A stretch of 8,569 nucleotides of DNA from JAFGTE01 sp043800105. GTDB lineage: Bacteria > Patescibacteriota > Gracilibacteria > UM-FILTER-43-11. The position numbers and the translations under genes were made by a program. The notes beneath the pieces are model-generated. The model was given only the letters and a program-made list of their open reading frames with translations, made no database searches and had not been told where the DNA came from. Of the stretch, positions 1 through 6,536 are shown piece after piece (positions within the stretch are counted from its first letter, which is position 1; each line of letters begins with the position of its first letter). Location: contig JAZDNJ010000117.1 of assembly GCA_043800105.1 (NCBI GenBank), positions 1 to 8,569 on the forward strand, written 5' to 3'.

Positions 1-1057
1 CATTCAGTGTTTCCTTGATTTCGCCCAAATGCGTTCCCCCTCCGCATAAAAGAATCTTTGACGGCAGAACTTCCAGGTCTTTGAACTCAGCCAGAGATAA
101 AATCACGCCTTCCAGCCAGACCTCAGTGTCATTCTGTATTATGTCTGTAATGATTTTTTTGGATTTCTGCTCCAGCTTGTCGGAGGTATAGGCTATTTTT
201 AGTTTTTCCGCCTCCTGAAAAGAAATATTCAGTTCCACGGCCAGCCGCTTTGTAAAGGTGCGGCCGCCCAGCGCGAACATTTTCGTGCCGATTACCGCGC
301 CGTTTTCTACTACGGCAATGTCTGTGGTTCCTCCTCCGATATCCATGAAAATGGCGGACACGTTCCCGTCTTCAAAGTCGAGACATCTGGCAACCGCGTA
401 TGGTTCGGACACAATGCTGAGTAAATCGATATCCAGTTCCTCGGCAATGTTCTGCAGGGCGCTGAAGTGCACCAGCGGGGCGAAGGAGTTAAAAATGCTC
501 ATCTGCACCTGCTTTCCCTGAAAGCCCAGAGGATTAGTCACCTTGTACCCGTCAATCCGCACGTCAACGATGGCCGTATTGACAAGTTTAATGTCGATTT
601 CGGGGTAGCCGGTTTCGTTGCTCAGCTGTTTTCTGACTTCGGCAAAGGCCCGCCATTCCAGCTTATGAACAATATTCCGGAGTTCCGTGAGATTGATTTT
701 AGCGTCGTGCTCATCGCGATTGTAGCTGATGGTGGAAGTGGCGCCTTTCACAAATTCGCCCGCTATGCCCATCACCATCTGGTTGGGGGTGAGGCCAGAT
801 TCCTGACTGGCTATACGGATGGCCTCTTTGCAGTTGTGGACTACGCTTGCGATGTCGGTAACGACTCCGTTCTGAATATCCCCCAGCCTTTGCCTGATCT
901 TCCCGAAGCCTTTGATAATCGCCCTTTTGCCGATTATTTCGCCGGCGGCGCTCTGTTTTTCTTCAATCGTGAATATGGCCGCCTTAACGATCTCGGTTCC
1001 TATATCAAGAGCGAGAATGGCATTGTCCTTTGGTTTCCTTTTTAAAAAATCAAACAT
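1..1057 (-). CDS. FtsA-family actin-like ATPase, 3' end cut by the window
   Basis: This frame stays open from an ATG at 1057 to the window edge (352 codons, no stop reached). The fold is the actin/FtsA type. The phosphate-1 motif LDIGTEIVK is at residues 17-25, the phosphate-2 motif MDIGGGTTD at 238-246, and the adenosine motif LLCGGGTHL at 336-344. Between the two phosphate motifs, GVVTDI (64-69) and NPLGFQG (175-181) sit where FtsA has GVV-D and NPVGLSG around its inserted 1C subdomain, so FtsA fits better than PilM, MreB or Hsp70. FtsA tethers FtsZ filaments to the membrane through a C-terminal amphipathic helix, and that end lies outside the window. The start codon overlaps the end of the CYTH gene by 8 bases, with no Shine-Dalgarno sequence, which suggests translational coupling. 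A role in division is inferred from the family. The sequence is divergent enough that it could be an FtsA/PilM relative with another task. Confidence 0.8.
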   Translation of the reverse strand, partial: MFDFLKRKPKDNAILALDIGTEIVKAAIFTIEEKQSAAGEIIGKRAIIKGFGKIRQRLGDIQNGVVTDIASVVHNCKEAIRIASQESGLTPNQMVMGIAGEFVKGATSTISYNRDEHDAKINLTELRNIVHKLEWRAFAEVRKQLSNETGYPEIDIKLVNTAIVDVRIDGYKVTNPLGFQGKQVQMSIFNSFAPLVHFSALQNIAEELDIDLLSIVSEPYAVARCLDFEDGNVSAIFMDIGGGTTDIAVVENGAVIGTKMFALGGRTFTKRLAVELNISFQEAEKLKIAYTSDKLEQKSKKIITDIIQNDTEVWLEGVILSLAEFKDLEVLPSKILLCGGGTHLGEIKETLN

Positions 1058-1565
1058 TTTGGAGTAATTCCAGATATGGTCTGGGTTCGAACTGCCTTCG
1101 GGAGTACCCCAGACTATTAAACATCTTAATTAAATCACTTTTTGCTTTAACTGCCTCTTTCTGACTTTTTACCACGCGCTCGATCTCCAGATAGTACCCC
1201 AGTAGTCTGACATGATTGAGCTCGATAATAAAGTTATTCTTTGCAAAACTGGTGCTCCTTTTGCTTTTTCGGATTCCGGGGCTTAACTTGAGCTTTCTCA
1301 GCAGGGACCGCCATTTGCCGGCATCTTTCAGCCGCCATTCCATTTCAAAATTCGATTCAATCCCACGGATCGTCTGCCTTCTTTTCAGGTTAAAAGTGTG
1401 GTCCCCTCCCCTTTCCCGGATACGGATATAAGCGGTTTTGGGTTTTGCGTAATATGTGTCTTTGCGGATTTCTGTCCCAAGGTACTTCGCCTCCTTTTGC
1501 AGCCGCTTCTTTAAGAGCTCGAATTCCTTTTTGCTGATGGGCACTTTGGCTTCCACCTCGAACAT
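1050..1565 (-). CDS. CYTH-domain protein (triphosphate tunnel / class IV adenylate cyclase-like)
   Basis: This 171-residue protein is a single CYTH domain, the usual length for CyaB/ThTPase-like proteins. The signature EVEAK is at residues 3-7, followed by an alternating basic strand IRIRER (47-52), LKRR (60-63), the acidic strand EMEWR (74-78), a basic cluster RKSKR (99-103), and the C-terminal strand ending LGYYLEIE (122-129), with YLELL near the end. In the family these residues line a tunnel that binds a triphosphate and metal. Known members are adenylate cyclases, thiamine triphosphatases and inorganic triphosphatases, and the sequence alone cannot choose among them. Residue 117 is Asn, where CyaB-like proteins usually have Asp. 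The ATG at 1565 lies 13 bases after the purA stop and puts EVEAK at the very N-terminus, as the family expects. The gene ends in TGA and overlaps the FtsA-like start by 8 bases. Confidence 0.85.
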   Translation of the reverse strand: MFEVEAKVPISKKEFELLKKRLQKEAKYLGTEIRKDTYYAKPKTAYIRIRERGGDHTFNLKRRQTIRGIESNFEMEWRLKDAGKWRSLLRKLKLSPGIRKSKRSTSFAKNNFIIELNHVRLLGYYLEIERVVKSQKEAVKAKSDLIKMFNSLGYSRRQFEPRPYLELLQNV

Positions 1566-1578
1566 ATGGCAAGGTTTT

Positions 1579-2895
1579 TTATCGATAAATCATTTCGTTC
1601 CGGTGAACGCCAACACCTATAAAATTGACCGGCACTTCAAGTATTTCCTCAAGCTTTAATACGTAATTCCGCGCGTTCTTCGGCAGATCCCCGAACTTTT
1701 CCGCGGCCGAAATATCTTCCGTCCAGCCCGGCATATCGATATATTCCACCTCGACTCTTTCAAAATCCTGTAACAAAGCCGGCACGAAACTGATCTTTTC
1801 ACCGTCAAGTTTGTATCCCACGGCGATTTTGATGTTCTGAAAACCCGTGAGTACGTCCAGTTTTGTAAGGTTGATGGAATTGATGCCGCTGATGGTGATG
1901 GCGTTTTTTACGACAACAGCGTCGAACCAGCCGCATCGCCTTGGCCTGCCGGTGGTCGCACCGAATTCCGCCCCCTTATCCCTGAGCATCGCCCCTTCCA
2001 TATCGCCCAGTTCTGTCGGAAAAGGGCCGGCTCCGACACGGGTGGTGTAAGCCTTCGCTATGCCGACTACGGATGATATTTTTGAGGGCGCGATTCCAAG
2101 CCCTGTGCAGGCTCCACCGCTGGTGGTACTGCTGGAAGTCACGTAGGGATAAGTTCCGAAATCAACGTCCAGATGCGACCCCTGCGCTCCTTCCACAAGG
2201 ATCGTTTTGCCTTCTTTGTACGCTTTTTCAAGGTATTCGATTGTATTTACAATCAGGGGTTGAATGAATTCAACCGCGTCTTTATAAAAGTTGATCTGAC
2301 TTTCAATATCTATCTTAATACCAAAGGTTTTCATCTTGTTTTCAGCGTTTGCACGGAACTTGGCGGCAAAGGCATCAAAATCAAGAAGGTCAGCCATGCG
2401 GATACCGGAACGGCTGATTTTGTCGGTGTAGGCCGGGCCTATTCCCCTTTTGGTTGTTCCTACTTTTTTATCCCCTTTGCGGTCCTCCTGAATTTCGTCG
2501 ATCTCCTTGTGGTAATCAAAAATAATGTGAGCCCTGTCACTGATGAGGAGCTGGCGCATCACATCAATCCCCTTCTCTCTTAGCTGGTGAATTTCATCCA
2601 GAAGAGTAGCGATGTGAATTACGCAGCCGTTACCTATAATACATACCTTTCCTTCGTGCAGAACGCCGGAAGGCAGAAGATGAAAGACAAATTTCTCGGA
2701 TTTTCCGTTTTTGTTAACGCAGATCGTGTGTCCGGCGTTCGCTCCTCCGGCGGCCCTGGCAATTACGTCGTACTTCTGCGAAAGGATATCCACCAGCTTT
2801 CCTTTGCCTTCATCACCCCACTGCGCGCCCGCAACATAAACAACCTGCCCGAGTTTTTTGGTGAGTTCCCCGGCATTCCTGATGGACATTTTCAT
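1579..2895 (-). CDS. purA: adenylosuccinate synthetase
   Basis: PurA joins IMP and aspartate using GTP to make adenylosuccinate, the first step from IMP to AMP, in the cytoplasm. The 438 residues match the usual length of about 430. The P-loop GAQWGDEGKGK is at residues 23-33, with catalytic Asp27. GGANAGHT (50-57) supplies the catalytic His56. TTKRGIGPAY (147-156), the IMP-loop motif TTGRPRRCGWFD (314-325), the GTP-base motif TKLDVLTG (344-351) and the C-terminal GVGVHR (427-432) are all present, so the enzyme should be active. Asp27 lies about 13 residues further in than in E. coli PurA, so there is a short N-terminal extension. I see no later start before the P-loop apart from Met3, and a TAA lies in frame just upstream. 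The gene follows maf after 78 bases, the largest gap in the window, where a possible promoter lies. No IMP-synthesis gene is nearby. Confidence 0.97.
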   Translation of the reverse strand: MKMSIRNAGELTKKLGQVVYVAGAQWGDEGKGKLVDILSQKYDVIARAAGGANAGHTICVNKNGKSEKFVFHLLPSGVLHEGKVCIIGNGCVIHIATLLDEIHQLREKGIDVMRQLLISDRAHIIFDYHKEIDEIQEDRKGDKKVGTTKRGIGPAYTDKISRSGIRMADLLDFDAFAAKFRANAENKMKTFGIKIDIESQINFYKDAVEFIQPLIVNTIEYLEKAYKEGKTILVEGAQGSHLDVDFGTYPYVTSSSTTSGGACTGLGIAPSKISSVVGIAKAYTTRVGAGPFPTELGDMEGAMLRDKGAEFGATTGRPRRCGWFDAVVVKNAITISGINSINLTKLDVLTGFQNIKIAVGYKLDGEKISFVPALLQDFERVEVEYIDMPGWTEDISAAEKFGDLPKNARNYVLKLEEILEVPVNFIGVGVHRNEMIYR

Positions 2896-2923
2896 GCTTA
2901 TTGATGGTTAAAAGACCTTATCT

Positions 2924-2952
2924 AGGCTATCAAATGAGCCGGAAGGAGTCAA
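2924..2952 (-). promoter_or_regulatory. possible sigma-70-type promoter for purA
   Basis: On the minus strand a TTGACT box (2947-2952, five of six matches to TTGACA) is followed after exactly 17 bases by TAGCCT (2924-2929). The second box matches TATAAT at only three positions, but these are the first, second and last, which are the most conserved. A transcript would begin near 2917, about 20 bases before the purA ATG. It lies in the only sizeable gap of the cluster. The weak -10 box and the single instance keep this tentative. Transcription from upstream genes could equally read through. Confidence 0.3.
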
Positions 2953-2973
2953 ATATCAATGCCCGGGTGCCCA

Positions 2974-3546
2974 TCAAGCAGGCAGTAATCGCAGTTTTTT
3001 CAAATAGTTTTTCAGCAAATCCACCGGAAGCCCGACCACGTTCCAGTACTCCCCTTCCATATGTCTGGTCCAGTGCCCTTTTCCCTCGATGGTCATGGCG
3101 CCGCTGCGCCCCTGCCAGTCACCGGTATCAAGATATTCCTCCAGACTTTCGTCGGAAAAATCCCTGAAATAAATCCTTGTGCGTTCAAAATCCGCGAAAC
3201 TCTTTTTGCCCGCGTTATGCACCAGCGCAAGCCCTGAATACACGTCGCAATAACTATTCTGGTAGGTTTTGAGTATCCTTCTGGCGTCATCGCGGTCTTT
3301 CGGTTTTACCGAAATCTCACCGTTACTCATAAGAACAATCGTGTCACAGCCAATCACCCAGTCATCAGGGTGACGCTTTGAGATCGCCTCAGCCTTCCTT
3401 TTCGCGATGGATTTGACGATGGCGTGAGGCTTTTTGAAGCCTGAATGGTGTTCGTCGATGTCAGCGGGCACCGCCCTGAATTCCAGGCCCAGCATCTTCA
3501 GTATTTTCTTTCGCTGGGGGCTGGACGAAGCCAGTATTATTGACAT
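2974..3546 (-). CDS. maf: Maf/HAM1-fold nucleotide pyrophosphatase (septum-formation inhibitor family)
   Basis: Maf proteins hydrolyse non-canonical or selected canonical nucleoside triphosphates to monophosphates, and in some bacteria affect septum formation. This one is 190 residues, the normal length. It begins with ILASSSPQRKKIL (4-16), the family's N-terminal phosphate-binding loop. It keeps the acidic pair Asp31-Glu32, Lys51, the catalytic Asp68 in GCDTIV (66-71), Lys81-Pro82, and the C-terminal NVVGLPV (169-175). Two positions depart from the usual motifs. The first Arg of SPRR is Gln11, and the usual DKAGAYGIQG is replaced by GRSGAMTIEG (146-155). These regions contact substrate in characterised members, so base preference may differ. 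The ATG lies two bases after the stop of the protease gene, implying co-transcription. It ends in TGA. The family call is secure; the substrate is unknown. Confidence 0.93.
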   Translation of the reverse strand: MSIILASSSPQRKKILKMLGLEFRAVPADIDEHHSGFKKPHAIVKSIAKRKAEAISKRHPDDWVIGCDTIVLMSNGEISVKPKDRDDARRILKTYQNSYCDVYSGLALVHNAGKKSFADFERTRIYFRDFSDESLEEYLDTGDWQGRSGAMTIEGKGHWTRHMEGEYWNVVGLPVDLLKNYLKKLRLLPA

Positions 3547-3548
3547 AA

Positions 3549-5255
3549 CTACTTCATAAGTTTACTGAGCTCCTGAACCGCCCGGTCCAGCTGTTCGTCG
3601 GTTTCGGTAGCCGCGTTGTCGGAAACTTTAATGTCTGGATTAATGCCGCCATCCTGAATATCCTGGTCATCGGGCGTCAGCCACTTGGCGACAGTCAGCT
3701 TGAGACTTGAATTATCAACAAAGTAGTTCATTTCCTGCACGGTTCCTTTGCCGAAACTGGTATCGCCGATAATGGTCGCCAGCCCGTAGTCCTGCAAAGC
3801 TCCGGCCACAATTTCGGAAGCGGACGCGCTGCCTTCATCGATCAGTACAACAACGGGGAAGGAATTCAGTTCCGCGTTTCCGCGGCTCAAAAGCACCTGA
3901 GTGTAATCGGCATAGCTGATCGTTACGAGTGACTCCTGCGCTTTCACAAAGTATCCCAGAATGCGCAGTGATTCATCGAGCAAACCTCCCGGGTTTCCCC
4001 TTAAATCAATGATAAGCCCCCTAACGCCTGAATCCGACAACAGGTCACTGACTGCCTTTCCGAATTCGGTTGCAACATTGTAATTAAACTGACTGATTAT
4101 CAGATGCATAATATTTCCGCCATTGATAATTTCGTGTTCAACCGATGGAATTTCAATAAGTTCGCGGGTTATAGTGAAGTTCATGTATGCGGTTGATCTT
4201 TTAATTTTCAGTTTCACTTCCGTTCCGCGAGGTCCTTTTATAAGACCCACAACATTTTCCAGCGACATGCCGGTAATATCTTCATCGTCCACCGCCACTA
4301 TAATGTCTTTTGGAAGCAAACCGGCTTTGTCCGCGGGGCTGTCTTTTATGGGGCTGACAATAACGATTTCGTTATTTTCATTATAACCGATAACCGCTCC
4401 GATCCCCTCAATTTCACCATCGAGCCCATCCTGAAAATTCTGGTTCTGAACTGAATTCATGTAGACGGAATACGGGTCATCGAGCTGCTGGACAAGATCG
4501 CCCAGGACTTTATCAGCGATGGCCGCTTTGTCGAGTTTGTCCCGCTTCAGATAAGTGGTTTCGATAAGATCCCAGACACTGATGATCTTATCAAGTTCCG
4601 GATTGTGGTTGCTGACCTGCGGCAGACCGTTGGAATAGGCTGAGCCCAGCGTGACCAGATCCATTTTATAAATCATACGGGCCGCCTGGGCGCGCGTGAC
4701 GCGCTGGTAGATTCCTACGTAATCCTCGCGCTGCGGGTAAATGATATCGAGCGAAAGAGCGCGCATGATCAGCGGGGCCGCCTGTTTGTTGCGGACCACG
4801 TCGGTGTAAGGAATTCCCCCCTTGTACACATTGGGGATCGGAATGCTCTGTGAATGGAAAAGCAGGGTCAGGGCGTCGATCACTGTCAGTTTCTTGTCGG
4901 GTTCGGCCTTTTTATCGCGGTCATCTAGTATTCCGAGTTTAATAGCCTCTTTGAAATACGGGGCATACCACGCGTTATTCCGCGTGTCCTCAAATGGCAG
5001 GCTTACCGCCCCCTTCGGCTTAAAGTCAGGGCTGTTCAGAATTACCAGATATTTGATGAACTCGGCCCTGCTGATCAGGATATCAGGCTGAAAGTATTCT
5101 GTGTCCTTAAAAACATCATTGCGCCTTAAATAATCCACCGGATAATAATAAACCGAACCCTGAGGCACATCTTTATACTGATGGGCAAAAACCGCCGGTG
5201 AAAGCGTGATGAAAACAATGGCCGTAAAACATACAGTAAGTATTTTTCTGAACAT
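3549..5255 (-). CDS. exported S41 carboxyl-terminal processing protease with N-terminal SLH repeats
   Basis: The 568-residue protein starts with a signal peptide: basic residues at 3-4, a hydrophobic core at about 5-18, and a likely cut after AVFA (residue 24). Three S-layer-homology-like repeats follow, at about 27-71, 88-133 and 149-197. The first two are the clearest (YKDV...RAEFIKYL; FEDT...YFKEAIKLGIL), and the third ends in RVTRAQAARMIYKM. A helical region (222-266), a PDZ domain (about 283-353) and the S41 protease domain (about 380-545) complete it. The motif GSASASE places the nucleophile at Ser478, with Lys503 in FGKGTVQ 25 residues later and Gln507, matching the Ser-Lys-Gln spacing of CtpB and Prc. 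Such proteases trim or degrade exported proteins at a C-terminal tail recognised by the PDZ domain. The SLH repeats suggest anchoring to a cell-wall polymer outside the membrane. The gene lies 21 bases after glyA and ends in TAG, 2 bases before maf. Confidence 0.95.
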   Translation of the reverse strand: MFRKILTVCFTAIVFITLSPAVFAHQYKDVPQGSVYYYPVDYLRRNDVFKDTEYFQPDILISRAEFIKYLVILNSPDFKPKGAVSLPFEDTRNNAWYAPYFKEAIKLGILDDRDKKAEPDKKLTVIDALTLLFHSQSIPIPNVYKGGIPYTDVVRNKQAAPLIMRALSLDIIYPQREDYVGIYQRVTRAQAARMIYKMDLVTLGSAYSNGLPQVSNHNPELDKIISVWDLIETTYLKRDKLDKAAIADKVLGDLVQQLDDPYSVYMNSVQNQNFQDGLDGEIEGIGAVIGYNENNEIVIVSPIKDSPADKAGLLPKDIIVAVDDEDITGMSLENVVGLIKGPRGTEVKLKIKRSTAYMNFTITRELIEIPSVEHEIINGGNIMHLIISQFNYNVATEFGKAVSDLLSDSGVRGLIIDLRGNPGGLLDESLRILGYFVKAQESLVTISYADYTQVLLSRGNAELNSFPVVVLIDEGSASASEIVAGALQDYGLATIIGDTSFGKGTVQEMNYFVDNSSLKLTVAKWLTPDDQDIQDGGINPDIKVSDNAATETDEQLDRAVQELSKLMK

Positions 5256-5276
5256 GAGGGGTAAGGGTTTTATGTA

Positions 5277-6524
5277 TTAAAGTTTAATTCCCGGAACCGG
5301 AAACTCTGAACATAGATTTTCCACTTCCTTTTTGATTTTTTTCAGGTTTTCCTGATTGTCCGGGTCGGCAATCACCCGGTCGATCCATTCCGCGATCTGT
5401 TCCATTTCAGCTTCCTTCATACCACGGGTTGTGACGGCCGGCGTTCCCAGCCTGATACCAGAGGGATCAAAGGGGCTGCGCGGGTCATTCGGCACGGTAT
5501 TCTTGTTCAGGGTAATACCTGTTTCGTCCAGGGCATGCTGAGCCAGTTTTCCGGGTACATTTTTGTTTGTCAGATCAGCCAGAATCAGATGGGTGTCCGT
5601 TCCGTCTGATACCAGTTTAAAGCCGCGCTTCTTCATTTCTTCGGCAAGGTGACAGGCGTTCTTTCTGACCTGCATCGCGTACTCCTTAAACTCGGGTTTG
5701 AGAGCCTCTCCAAAAGCGACCGCCTTGGCGGCGATAGCGTGTTCGTGGGGCCCGCCCTGAAGGCCGGGAAAAACCGCTTTGTCGATGGCTTTGGCGTACT
5801 TTTCTTTACACAAAATGATGGCGCCGCGGGGACCGCGAAGGGTTTTGTGGGTGGTCGTCATCACGACATCAAAATACGGCACAGGCGATTCCAGCGCCTT
5901 ACCCGCGATCAGGCCGGCCGTGTGCGAAATGTCGGCCATGGTCAGAGCGCCCACTTCGTCGGCGATCTCTTTGAATTTCTTCCATTCTATGTCGCGCGGA
6001 TAGGCTGTGAAGCCGGCAACTATCATTTTGGGCTTATGCTCCAGCGCCATCTTCCGCACCTCCTCCATTTCAATGTAGCCTGTTTCGGGGTTTACGCCGT
6101 ACTGCACAAAATTGTAGGCCCGGCCCGAAAAAGCGATGGGAAGGCCATGGGTTATGTGCCCTCCATGGTCAAGCCTTAGCCCCATGACCGTGTCACCGAA
6201 TTCCAGCAGGGCAAAATATATGGCCGTGTTGGCCGGTGAACCTGAGTAAGGCTGGACGTTCGCGTGCTCGGCGCCGAAGAGCTGTTTGGCGCGGTCGATG
6301 GCCAGATTCTCGATCATGTCCACGTTTTCCTGACCGCCGTAGTAGCGCCTGCCCGGGTACCCCTCGGAATACTTGTTTGTAAGAATCGATCCGTTTGCCT
6401 CGAGCACCGCCTGTGATACGTAATTCTCTGACGGGATAAGTTCAATCCCCTCAGACTGACGCTTGGCTTCCGCGATCATGGAACCGTAAAGTTCGGCATC
6501 CTGTCTTTTTATGGTTTCGTACAT
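5277..6524 (-). CDS. glyA: serine hydroxymethyltransferase
   Basis: GlyA is a cytoplasmic PLP enzyme that interconverts serine plus tetrahydrofolate with glycine plus 5,10-methylene-tetrahydrofolate, the main source of one-carbon units. At 415 residues it has the normal bacterial length. Visible motifs are IPSENYVS (30-37), KYSEGYPGRRYYGG (51-64), the cofactor-stacking region DHGGHITHG (119-127), ADISHTAGLIAG (197-208) with Asp198 and His201, the Schiff-base lysine Lys227 in TTTHKTLRGPRG (223-234), and the carboxylate-binding Arg358 in SGIRLGTPAVTTRG. All catalytic residues appear intact. It starts 12 bases after the stop of the folate cyclo-ligase gene, an enzyme that acts on a by-product of SHMT, so the two form a natural functional pair. 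There is no Shine-Dalgarno sequence before the ATG. Confidence 0.98.
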   Translation of the reverse strand: MYETIKRQDAELYGSMIAEAKRQSEGIELIPSENYVSQAVLEANGSILTNKYSEGYPGRRYYGGQENVDMIENLAIDRAKQLFGAEHANVQPYSGSPANTAIYFALLEFGDTVMGLRLDHGGHITHGLPIAFSGRAYNFVQYGVNPETGYIEMEEVRKMALEHKPKMIVAGFTAYPRDIEWKKFKEIADEVGALTMADISHTAGLIAGKALESPVPYFDVVMTTTHKTLRGPRGAIILCKEKYAKAIDKAVFPGLQGGPHEHAIAAKAVAFGEALKPEFKEYAMQVRKNACHLAEEMKKRGFKLVSDGTDTHLILADLTNKNVPGKLAQHALDETGITLNKNTVPNDPRSPFDPSGIRLGTPAVTTRGMKEAEMEQIAEWIDRVIADPDNQENLKKIKKEVENLCSEFPVPGIKL

Positions 6525-6536
6525 AAAAGGGCAATA

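Noticed and set aside
467..1045. A 192-codon open frame on the plus strand opposite the FtsA-like gene.
   Set aside because: The minus strand there encodes a motif-complete actin-like ATPase. The plus-strand translation shows no recognisable family and is a mirror of that gene's codon use.
1578..1589. A perfect 12-base palindrome TTTATCGATAAA over the purA stop codon.
   Set aside because: It is short, AT-rich and has no loop. It arises from the final purA codons plus an A-run, with no partner site elsewhere in the window, and is likely chance.
2896..2973. A riboswitch or other structured leader before purA.
   Set aside because: The gap is only 78 bases, with no extended inverted repeats or recognisable purine or ZTP aptamer core.
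1050..3546. Possible reassigned TGA (glycine) code, as in some candidate phyla.
   Set aside because: TGA ends maf and the CYTH gene at family-typical lengths, and no conserved glycine in the listed proteins is encoded by an in-frame TGA.
5649..6179. A 176-codon plus-strand open frame inside glyA.
   Set aside because: It lies wholly opposite conserved SHMT catalytic motifs and shows no recognisable family, so it is a shadow frame.
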